6,918 bases of DNA, taken from Acidobacteriota bacterium (GTDB lineage Bacteria > Acidobacteriota > Terriglobia > Terriglobales > Acidobacteriaceae). The stretch's first letter is position 1, and each line of letters opens with the position of its first letter. Shown piece by piece: positions 1-6,236 of the stretch. The notes beneath the pieces were generated by a model. It had not been told where the DNA came from and ran no database searches. It saw only the letters and a program-made list of their open reading frames with translations. The stretch lies in assembly GCA_021780095.1 (NCBI GenBank), contig JAJXZK010000426.1, positions 1 to 6,918 on the forward strand, written 5' to 3'. Both the position numbers and the translations under genes were made by a program.

Positions 1-932
1 CCTTTCTTAAAGTGGTAGACTCCGGGATTTTTATCGGGATCGATACCCCCGAGGTCGTACCATCTGATGCCATTGTCTTTCAACCACTGAATTAGGGACC
101 AATGCAGCAGGTAGGCGCCCTTTGAATTCAGCCCTTCATCGCTCGTAGCGCCTAGCAGATAAATCGCCGAATTGCCCATTGCCGAAGCAACGAGTCCTGC
201 TACCGGTATTCCATTGTCCGCGCAAATTAAGACGTGCATGCGATGGTGCTCTGGCAGACCTTCCTGGATTTTCCCAAATTCCGCCACATCAACTGTTGTT
301 TCGAATGACTTACGCTTCCGCATCTGAGCATAGATCTTACAGAAGGCCTGATACTCTTCGATTCCTTGTCCAGAGGTCACGCTCAGATTGTTCTTTTCCG
401 CGCGTACGAGTTGGTTGCGCCATTTCCTGTCGAGCGCTTTCCGGATATCACTAAGAGGAAGAGCAAGGTCCAGGACAATCGTTCGGTACGCAACGTCGGT
501 GGCGAAAGGTTCAGAATTAAATGTGGAAAATGCAGATTGCATTATTGTCGCTCGGGGCGATCCGGCAAACGCATTGGGCAGGATGCGCAGAAAAAGCTTC
601 CTCGCGTTCACGTACTCATCCGCGATGGCGCGGGCCATCCGCGCGGGAACTTCGGGATCGAGTGGCAGGTCGCGCCGTTCCCAGAGAGGGCCCCAGCGCA
701 GGTAGGCCATGCCGTACTTCAGCGGGGTGGGGCGAATAATCCTGAGCTGCGCCATTCCCCGTACTTCACCGTCGCGCTTCAATACGATCCGGCTGAGGTG
801 TTTTTCTCCCCACCGCACTCCGCCGTAAGCGGATGTCTGATAGATGTTGGCGTCGTCGAATAGATCAAGCATCTCTGACCACTCCTGGGGAGTGGCTTGA
901 TCCACTTCGATCTGCCAGGTCGGATCGAGCAT
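1..932 (-). CDS. FemAB-like GNAT-fold aminoacyl/acyltransferase, 3' end cut by window edge
   Basis: This reading frame is open from an ATG at 932 to the left edge: 310 complete codons with no stop, so the C-terminus is missing. The encoded protein resembles the FemAB / acetyltransferase_6 group, whose best known members add amino acids from aminoacyl-tRNA to the lipid II peptide. Visible hallmarks are an N-terminal segment with YQTSAYGGVRWGE (about 31-43) and YLRWGPLW (about 77-84), a basic helix DRKWRNQLVRAEK (168-180) typical of the central domain, and the C-terminal signature WYDLGGIDPDKNPGVYHFKK (291-310), very close to the conserved end of FemAB proteins. The usual family length is about 330-350 residues, so only a short tail is probably lost. 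There is no signal peptide or membrane segment, so it should be cytoplasmic. An AGGA at 945-942 lies 9 nt before the ATG and supports this start. It follows the deacetylase gene by 19 bp. In polysaccharide loci the true acceptor is usually unknown; here it could be cell-wall peptide or a sugar. Family assignment is firm; substrate is not. Confidence 0.9.
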   Translation of the reverse strand, partial: MLDPTWQIEVDQATPQEWSEMLDLFDDANIYQTSAYGGVRWGEKHLSRIVLKRDGEVRGMAQLRIIRPTPLKYGMAYLRWGPLWERRDLPLDPEVPARMARAIADEYVNARKLFLRILPNAFAGSPRATIMQSAFSTFNSEPFATDVAYRTIVLDLALPLSDIRKALDRKWRNQLVRAEKNNLSVTSGQGIEEYQAFCKIYAQMRKRKSFETTVDVAEFGKIQEGLPEHHRMHVLICADNGIPVAGLVASAMGNSAIYLLGATSDEGLNSKGAYLLHWSLIQWLKDNGIRWYDLGGIDPDKNPGVYHFKK

Positions 933-941
933 GATCTGTTT

Positions 942-945
942 TCCT
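942..945 (-). promoter_or_regulatory. Ribosome binding site of the FemAB-like gene
   Basis: AGGA on the minus strand, 9 nt upstream of the ATG at 932, placed between the deacetylase stop codon (954-952) and that start. It is a short but reasonably spaced Shine-Dalgarno and suggests independent initiation rather than pure coupling. Confidence 0.5.
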
Positions 946-951
946 ATTTCC

Positions 952-2061
952 CTATGAGTGGCGCCGTGCCTGCGAAAGCGGCTCCTGGGCACGGGCGGAC
1001 GAAGAAGGCGTCCGGAAACGCCGGTTTCTGATGACGCGCAGACGAGGCAGAATCTCAAGCTCGAAAAAGAGGGCGTCATCGCTGTCGGCGCGGGCGCTCA
1101 CTCTGTCGAGATGGAATGGGTCGGCGCCCCGGCGGTTGGCAACACTCTCACTCAAGAACACCGCCTTGTGCCCGGAGCGTTCAAGACAGGCTTTTAGGTC
1201 GCTTGTAAGATCCTTCGAGGATCCGTACGGCTGGCTGAACGAGCGCACTTTCGTATGTGAAGAGGCTTCCAGCTCTGCCTTGTTTCCCTCGATTTCCTGC
1301 GCAAGGTCCGCTGTTGTAAGGGACCTGCCGTGCACGTGCGAATACGTGTGGTTCCCTATCTCGAAGCCGAATGACGCCAGCCCACAGAGCTGCTTGCGAG
1401 TCAGATACAGGCCCGCTTCCTCTGCTGTGCGTCCCTCATTAATTCCGGCAAGCCTGCAAAGCGCTTCGAGGAAAGCCCCTCGCTCCGCCAGCGAGATTGC
1501 CGGGAAAAAGGACGCGAAAACATCCGAAAGCGAAGCCAATTCGAGGTCCTCTCCTCTGCGCACGCCCCGGGCGGCGGCCCGGATCGCATCCATTCCCAAA
1601 CTATTGGCCACGTAGCAAACGAGATTATCGGGCGCCAGTCGTTGATTATCCAGGAATGCGGCATTGACGAAAAAAACTGCCGGAACGCCGTAGCGATGAC
1701 ACAGGGGCGCCGCACATTCCGCAACCGATGCATAGGCATCATCGAAAGTCACAAGCACGGCCCGGCTCGGAAGTCCCCGGCCGTCGCAGTCGGTCAGGAC
1801 GTCATCGAGGCTCACCGGAGTGTAATTCCGCGTGAGGAACTTCAGCGCGGCCTCGAATTTATCGGGTGTGATATTTACATTCATCCCCCGGGTAAAAGCA
1901 GAGTGCTCAGCCGCAATGTTATGAAACAAGACACAGCGCAAGGCATAAGAGGAATCGAGGGCGCGCGCAATCCCAAAATGGCCGGGGGTACGCCAGAGCG
2001 CTTCCCCGGCCAGGCGAATTGCGACCGTTCGAAAGCTACTGTAAGACAACCTGCTCTCCAT
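952..2061 (-). CDS. Polysaccharide deacetylase (NodB/CE4 family) with long insertion
   Basis: This is a 369-residue protein of the carbohydrate esterase 4 family, metal-dependent enzymes that remove N- or O-acetyl groups from sugars. The barrel opens with a VLFHNI strand (about 44-49). Motif 1 is TFDD (105-108), holding the catalytic base Asp and a metal-binding Asp. Motif 2 is HTYSH (238-242), giving the two metal-binding histidines. Motif 3 is RSFSQPYG (273-280). A late HLDRVSA (318-324) resembles the closing strand of this subgroup. The spacing between motifs 1 and 2 is about 130 residues, roughly twice that of simple NodB domains, because of an extra, probably helical region (about 138-228). 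No clear signal peptide is seen, which fits a cytoplasmic enzyme acting on lipid-linked or nucleotide sugars, although many relatives are exported. The tail after about residue 345 is basic and looks disordered. I chose the ATG at 2061; a TTG at 2088 would add 9 residues but has no Shine-Dalgarno. The start overlaps the amidotransferase gene by 26 bp in another frame, suggesting translational coupling. Substrate unknown. Confidence 0.9.
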   Translation of the reverse strand: MESRLSYSSFRTVAIRLAGEALWRTPGHFGIARALDSSYALRCVLFHNIAAEHSAFTRGMNVNITPDKFEAALKFLTRNYTPVSLDDVLTDCDGRGLPSRAVLVTFDDAYASVAECAAPLCHRYGVPAVFFVNAAFLDNQRLAPDNLVCYVANSLGMDAIRAAARGVRRGEDLELASLSDVFASFFPAISLAERGAFLEALCRLAGINEGRTAEEAGLYLTRKQLCGLASFGFEIGNHTYSHVHGRSLTTADLAQEIEGNKAELEASSHTKVRSFSQPYGSSKDLTSDLKACLERSGHKAVFLSESVANRRGADPFHLDRVSARADSDDALFFELEILPRLRVIRNRRFRTPSSSARAQEPLSQARRHS

Positions 2062-3940
2062 CCAGAAACGCTCGCTGCCAGAGCTCAAGGGTTAGCAGCG
2101 AAAAGATTTCCTTGGAATAGTTGGCGCCATTCGAGCCGGCCCGGAGCAATTCCTCAACGGCGTCTTTGCGGAAATAGCCGCGTTCGATTGTTTTGCGGTC
2201 TGTCAACACACTCCGGACGACATCCCTGAGATCGTTGCGAAGCCAGGATTCGTAGGGGACCGGGAACCCGGCCTTCTTCCGGTCGCGGATTTCCCTGGGG
2301 ATTTTCCGGGACAAAACTTTCTTCAAAATATATTTTGAAGTGAATCCGTTTATCTTGAAATCCGGCGGCAACGACGCCGCGAACTCCAGTACCTTGTGAT
2401 CCAACAAGGGCACACGGAGCTCAATGGAATTGGCCATTGTCATCTTGTCGGCTTTGATCAGCAAATCATCGGGCAGCCACGTTTTTGTATCGATGTAGAG
2501 CATCGCCTCCAGGGTGTTCTTTCCCTGGACGCGGGCCTGCAGCTGGCGCAAAGGAGCAAGCGAATGCTCGCGGTCGACCATCCCCGCAAAATCGGCAGAG
2601 TACATTTCGCCTAATCGATTTCCGGAATTGCGATGCGGGTTTGAAGTCCGGCTGTAGTAGTAACCAGGAAAGGAATCCTTCATGAGCGGTGCATATTGCC
2701 CCACTCGCGGCAAGTGAAAGACGGAGTCCGCCAGGGAAAGACCCCGCGCGAGGGTGCCACGGAGTGGAGAAAGAGCGCCCTTGACCCGCTCCAACCAGAC
2801 GAGGTTGCGATAATTGCTGTATCCCGCAAAAGCTTCGTCTCCTCCTTCCCCCGAGAGGAGCACTTTGACGTGAGCCTTCGCCAATTTGGAAACGTAGTAC
2901 ATTGCGATGGCGGGTGGTTCACACACCGGCTCTTCCATGTGCCAGACGTATTGCGGCATAAACGACGCAAAGTCCTGCGGGCTGATGGTCATCTCATAAT
3001 GCTGGGTTCCAAACGCCTTTGCCGCCAATCTGGCGTAGGGCCTTTCGTCAGCGACTTCTCCCCCGGAAAAGCCAACCGTGAAGCTGCTGATATCCTTGTC
3101 AGTTTCACGAACAGCAAAGCTCAACACACCCGTGGAGTCCACCCCGCCGCTCAGGAGAACTCCCACCGGCACGTCCGCGATCATGTGAAGTCTGACTGCT
3201 TCTTCCAAGATACTCAGCAACTCGCCTTCGGCTTCGTTCAGGCTCCGCCTTTGGGCAGGCTCTGAAAAGTGCAGATCCCAATATTGCCCGATCACTGGCT
3301 TGCCGTCTTGGATCAGGAGGTAGTGTCCAGGTGCCAGCTTTTGGATTCCCTTCAGCAGAGTGTCCGTACCCGGCAAATACAGGAAGGTCAGAAACCTGTC
3401 GATCATCTCGGGAGCAATCTCTCGATGGACCGAGGGGTCCGCCAAAATCGCTTTGATTTCGGAGGCAAAAACCAAAGACTCTTTGGTGAGGCAGTAGTAG
3501 ACAGGTTTTATTCCAACTCGATCCCTTGCCAGCAGCAAAGTCCTTGTATTTTCATCCCAAATCGCGAAGGCGAACATTCCGCGAAGCTTGTCCAGACATT
3601 TGGGACCGAGCTCCTCGTACAGATGGACAATCACCTCGGTGTCACTTTGCGTTCTGAAGGTGTGCCCCTTAGCGAGAAGAAAGGCCCGCAACTCCTGATA
3701 GTTGTATATCTCTCCATTGAAGGCGATCCAGACGGTGCCATCCTCGTTCGAAAGGGGCTGGTGACCGCCTTGAAGATCAATGATCGAGAGCCGGCGGAAC
3801 CCGAGGCCAACCGGACCCGCCACGCGGTAGCCTTCATCATCCGGCCCCCGATGGCGAATCGTGTCCGCCATCGCTTTTATCAGAGCGGGCGGCACCGGGT
3901 CCGCACTGTTCAGCATCAATTTTCCGCAGATTCCACACAT
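2036..3940 (-). CDS. Asparagine-synthase-type glutamine-dependent amidotransferase
   Basis: This 634-residue protein has the two-domain layout of glutamine-hydrolysing asparagine synthases. The N-terminal class II glutaminase domain begins MCGICG, with Cys2 as nucleophile after Met removal, and carries RHRGPDDEG (29-37), FRRLSIID (48-55), NGEIYN (75-80) and SDTEV (99-103); all residues expected for glutamine binding and hydrolysis are visible. The C-terminal synthetase domain has the ATP-pyrophosphatase loop SGGVDS (264-269) and LLSGEGGDEAFAGY (361-374). Both halves therefore look active: ammonia from glutamine would pass to an adenylated carboxylate. The start is set by the Cys2 rule; the open frame extends 79 codons further upstream but that stretch overlaps the preceding gene. 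It begins 29 bp after the glycosyltransferase stop without a strong Shine-Dalgarno. In surface-polysaccharide clusters such proteins (for example the WbpS group of Pseudomonas O-antigen loci, of similar length) are thought to amidate uronic acids rather than make asparagine. The context favours that role, but it remains inference. Confidence 0.93.
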   Translation of the reverse strand: MCGICGKLMLNSADPVPPALIKAMADTIRHRGPDDEGYRVAGPVGLGFRRLSIIDLQGGHQPLSNEDGTVWIAFNGEIYNYQELRAFLLAKGHTFRTQSDTEVIVHLYEELGPKCLDKLRGMFAFAIWDENTRTLLLARDRVGIKPVYYCLTKESLVFASEIKAILADPSVHREIAPEMIDRFLTFLYLPGTDTLLKGIQKLAPGHYLLIQDGKPVIGQYWDLHFSEPAQRRSLNEAEGELLSILEEAVRLHMIADVPVGVLLSGGVDSTGVLSFAVRETDKDISSFTVGFSGGEVADERPYARLAAKAFGTQHYEMTISPQDFASFMPQYVWHMEEPVCEPPAIAMYYVSKLAKAHVKVLLSGEGGDEAFAGYSNYRNLVWLERVKGALSPLRGTLARGLSLADSVFHLPRVGQYAPLMKDSFPGYYYSRTSNPHRNSGNRLGEMYSADFAGMVDREHSLAPLRQLQARVQGKNTLEAMLYIDTKTWLPDDLLIKADKMTMANSIELRVPLLDHKVLEFAASLPPDFKINGFTSKYILKKVLSRKIPREIRDRKKAGFPVPYESWLRNDLRDVVRSVLTDRKTIERGYFRKDAVEELLRAGSNGANYSKEIFSLLTLELWQRAFLDGEQVVLQ

Positions 3941-3969
3941 AGGTTGAGTCGGATGGCCCTGCCTGGAAA

Positions 3970-4839
3970 TTACTTCCAGATCGTTTGCATGCCGCAGAGC
4001 CGCCTCAACTGCTGACTGCGGATGTACGCGACATACGATTGATCTTCCACACGCGGCGGGCGATTCAGATGAGCCTTTAGAAATCCGTACAACATGGCAG
4101 CGGAGCCGATCACGTATGGCTTCTGGACGACCCTGCGAAGGCAGCTGGCAGCAATGAAGAGCGGATGATACCCGCAAATGTAAAACACCGAGCCGTGCTT
4201 CACCCTGTCGCGCAACAGGCCGTCCTCAGTTCCCGTGAAGCGATGATGGAGAAGATGCAAATCCGGGAAGCCATGCGTCTTCCAGCCCAGCATATTGGCT
4301 TTCACCTCATCGATGGTGTCCCAGCCCGTAGCCGGCCAAAGCCCTCCAATCGCCTCCCAACAGGCTTTGCGGTAAATCTTGGTTGCACCCCGGACATGAA
4401 ATCTCGGAGTCACCTCGAGTTTCGGAGCTCCCGAAACATTGTGATAGATATCCCCGCCACCGATTCCCAAACTCGGGTTGCTGCGGAAGTGCTCAAAGCA
4501 CTTCTCGAAATAGTCCGGCGCAAAGCTCAAGTCTGCATCGAGCTTCACGATGAAATCCCAATCTTTGGTTTGAAGGGCGCGGTATCCGTCGTAGAAGGCT
4601 TCCATCACGCCTCCGCCCGATTTCCGAAATCCCCGGTTGGCGCGGTGCACCACATGAATCCAAGAATGCTGGGCCGCATATTGGTCGACGATCTCACCCG
4701 TCCGGTCGGTCGAGCCATCATTCACGATGACCCACTCCGCAGGCAAAACGGTCTGGCGGCAGACAGATTCGAGCGTGGATTGGATGAATCGCTCTTCATC
4801 CCGCACGGGCGTGATGATTACATAGGATGGATGGCTCAT
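3970..4839 (-). CDS. Family-2 (GT-A fold) glycosyltransferase
   Basis: This 289-residue protein is a GT2 enzyme that transfers a sugar from a nucleotide donor, with inversion, to an acceptor at the inner face of the membrane. The N-terminus YVIITPVRDEE (6-16) is the first nucleotide-binding strand, followed by VIVNDGSTDRT (37-47), which is diagnostic. The metal-binding DxD is in KLDADLSF (99-106). A later acidic segment, GWDTIDEVKAN (172-182), occupies the place of the catalytic-base region. No long transmembrane helix is evident, but the last 75 residues have moderately hydrophobic stretches with basic flanks (IAASCLRRVVQK; PYVIGSAAMLYGFL), compatible with peripheral membrane attachment. The ATG at 4839 gives a normal GT2 start. 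It lacks a good Shine-Dalgarno but overlaps, as ATGA, the stop of a possible 22-codon ORF. It is preceded by a 123-bp gap and followed by the amidotransferase gene after 29 bp. Donor and acceptor sugars cannot be read from the sequence. Confidence 0.93.
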   Translation of the reverse strand: MSHPSYVIITPVRDEERFIQSTLESVCRQTVLPAEWVIVNDGSTDRTGEIVDQYAAQHSWIHVVHRANRGFRKSGGGVMEAFYDGYRALQTKDWDFIVKLDADLSFAPDYFEKCFEHFRSNPSLGIGGGDIYHNVSGAPKLEVTPRFHVRGATKIYRKACWEAIGGLWPATGWDTIDEVKANMLGWKTHGFPDLHLLHHRFTGTEDGLLRDRVKHGSVFYICGYHPLFIAASCLRRVVQKPYVIGSAAMLYGFLKAHLNRPPRVEDQSYVAYIRSQQLRRLCGMQTIWK

Positions 4840-4904
4840 GAGAACACCACGGTAAAGCGAATGTGAAATTGCATGGCTTCGTCTTGGTGAAAGATTCGGA
4901 GCAT
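4836..4904 (-). CDS. Possible 22-codon leader ORF before the family-2 glycosyltransferase
   Basis: The ATG at 4904 opens a frame of 22 codons (starts MLRIF, ends FTVVFS) that closes with a TGA sharing the ATGA of the glycosyltransferase start at 4839. Such overlap is the usual arrangement for translational coupling, and the downstream gene lacks a good ribosome site of its own. The peptide resembles no family I know. The upstream Shine-Dalgarno is poor (AGG about 5 nt before the ATG), and a short open frame of this size can occur by chance, so this is a candidate only. Confidence 0.25.
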   Translation of the reverse strand: MLRIFHQDEAMQFHIRFTVVFS

Positions 4905-4916
4905 TAGGCCTGATGC

Positions 4917-4961
4917 CTGCCGCCGCAGAGAGCCGCTTCTCAAAAATGCGCGAGGCGGCAG
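4917..4961 (-). repeat. Inverted repeat (possible RNA hairpin) between the two glycosyltransferase genes
   Basis: Perfect 8-bp arms, CTGCCGCC and GGCGGCAG, at 4917-4924 and 4954-4961, enclose a 29-nt loop that itself has a weak GAGA/TCTC inner pairing. It starts one base after the stop codon of the family-4 glycosyltransferase. In the transcribed (minus) direction no T-run follows, so it does not look like an ordinary intrinsic terminator. It may protect the upstream mRNA end, attenuate, or be fortuitous. On the plus strand it is followed by TTTAATTT, but no plus-strand gene is seen. Confidence 0.45.
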
Positions 4962-4962
4962 T

Positions 4963-6225
4963 TTAATTTGGTTGCAGGGCCTTACGGTACGCCAGAAGCA
5001 GATTCTTTTTTTCGCGTTCCCAATTCAGGCCCTCTTCGATCCGCCTGCGGCCGTGCGCTCCCAGTTGTTGGCGGAGTTCTCTGGAATCAAGCAATTTGGC
5101 CAACTGGTTGGCGAAGTCAATCGGGTCATTCGGTGAAGCATAGAGAGCGCCCGCCCCTGCGGACTGGCGGCCTTCTTTCATGTCGAAAAGCACTACCGGT
5201 AAACCAAACGCCATATACTCGAAAATCTTGATCATGGTCGAGTTGTCATTCATGGGAGTCTTCGGGTCGGGCGCCACTCCCACGTGTGCCTGAGAGAGAT
5301 AGGACAGGACTTGATCATGGGGAACCTGCCCGGCAAAAGTCACGAAGTCATTCAACCCTTTCGCGGTGGCGATGGCCCGCAGATCTTTGAGCATCGTGCC
5401 TCCGCCGATCAGAGTGAAATGTGTGTCCTGTCGCCCCTGGTGTTTAACGAGGTGCTCGATGGACTCCATCAGAATGTCCAAGCCATCTTGCTGCCCCATG
5501 AAACCCACATACACAACGAGAAGTGGCCTTGCCGGCTTGATTGGAGGGTGGTCTATCTTCTGGTCGAAGATCTTCAGATTGGGACAATTGCGCACAACGA
5601 ACACCCGATCCGGGCTTTTCCCTCCTCGCGCCACTGCAAGCTCCTTGAACGACTCATTGGGAGCGATGGAAACCTTTGCCGTTTTGAACGATAGCTTCTC
5701 GGCAAGTTGGGTGCAGACGCGAAGGAGACGTTGCTTCTGTCCAAACTTGACCTCAAAAAGCTCAGGGGCCAGATCGTGATGGTCGAAAATATACCGAACC
5801 CCGAACGGCTTCAATGCCAGGGCAATCAGGAAGATGTTATCCGGAGGATTGCAGCCCTGGAGGATTCGAAATCTGGTTCGGGCAAATATCTTGAAGACGA
5901 GATAGAGCTCCGCCAGAAGCGCGAGAGCATATTCCAACAGATAGCCAATCTCGCTCGAAGCCTCCCACGTGCGGTGACGATAGATGTGAACCCCATCCAG
6001 AAACTCGTAACTGGCGTGGTATGACTTTTTCCCCTTGGGACAGACCACGGAAACGCTATAACCTGCATCGCGAAGCGCGCAGGCTTCCGACCAGACTCGC
6101 CGATCAAGGGGCACCGGCAAGTTCTCAACGACGATGCACACCGGTATCGGCTTGCCCTTCTCTAAGGGGGGCATCTTGTCTGGTTCGCTCGAGGAGCTTT
6201 GGCAAGCGGTTTCAACCTCTGCCAT
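4963..6225 (-). CDS. Family-4 (GT-B fold) glycosyltransferase
   Basis: This 420-residue protein is a GT4 retaining glycosyltransferase. The N-terminal Rossmann half begins VCIVVENLPVPLDRRVW (29-45), the pattern of exopolysaccharide GT4 enzymes of the WbuB-like type, and has FDHHDLAPELF (147-157). The C-terminal half starts LLVVYVGFMGQQDGLD (235-250), with LIGGGTMLKDL (272-282) and the donor-binding segment around DNSTMIKIFEYMAFGLPVV (327-345); within it Glu336 is the conserved second Glu of the EX7E type motif. Length is normal for the family. A hydrophobic stretch (about 94-113) may dip into the membrane face. The start at 6225 is well supported: GAGGGG overlaps the preceding stop codon and sits 5 nt before the ATG. 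It follows the aminotransferase gene by only 9 bp, so the two are very likely co-transcribed. The N-terminal 25 residues are polar and not conserved-looking; a second ATG at residue 18 is possible but less likely. The sugar transferred is unknown. Confidence 0.94.
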   Translation of the reverse strand: MAEVETACQSSSSEPDKMPPLEKGKPIPVCIVVENLPVPLDRRVWSEACALRDAGYSVSVVCPKGKKSYHASYEFLDGVHIYRHRTWEASSEIGYLLEYALALLAELYLVFKIFARTRFRILQGCNPPDNIFLIALALKPFGVRYIFDHHDLAPELFEVKFGQKQRLLRVCTQLAEKLSFKTAKVSIAPNESFKELAVARGGKSPDRVFVVRNCPNLKIFDQKIDHPPIKPARPLLVVYVGFMGQQDGLDILMESIEHLVKHQGRQDTHFTLIGGGTMLKDLRAIATAKGLNDFVTFAGQVPHDQVLSYLSQAHVGVAPDPKTPMNDNSTMIKIFEYMAFGLPVVLFDMKEGRQSAGAGALYASPNDPIDFANQLAKLLDSRELRQQLGAHGRRRIEEGLNWEREKKNLLLAYRKALQPN

Positions 6226-6230
6226 CTGCG

Positions 6231-6236
6231 CCCCTC
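6231..6236 (-). promoter_or_regulatory. Strong ribosome binding site of the family-4 glycosyltransferase
   Basis: GAGGGG on the minus strand overlaps the TGA stop of the aminotransferase gene (6237-6235) and ends 5 nt before the ATG at 6225. It is the best Shine-Dalgarno in the window. It fixes the start of the glycosyltransferase and points to termination-reinitiation between the two genes. Confidence 0.75.

Noticed and set aside
179..863. Plus-strand open frames across the left end
   Set aside because: The minus strand here encodes a continuous FemAB-like protein up to the window edge, with conserved motifs along its length; the plus-strand frames are shadows.
3941..4177. Upstream extension of the amidotransferase by 79 codons
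   Set aside because: Class II glutaminase domains need Cys directly after the initiator Met, which the ATG at 3940 provides; the extension overlaps the glycosyltransferase gene and has no family resemblance.
3269..4866. Long plus-strand open frames (248 codons at 3269-4015, 233 codons at 4165-4866) opposite the amidotransferase and glycosyltransferase genes
   Set aside because: They are antisense to genes with clear, complete family motifs, their translations show no recognisable domain, and such frames are common opposite GC-rich coding DNA.
4917..4970. Intrinsic terminator in the gap between the glycosyltransferase genes
   Set aside because: In the sense direction no T-run follows the hairpin and the loop is long; the T-rich stretch lies on the other side, where no gene is being transcribed.
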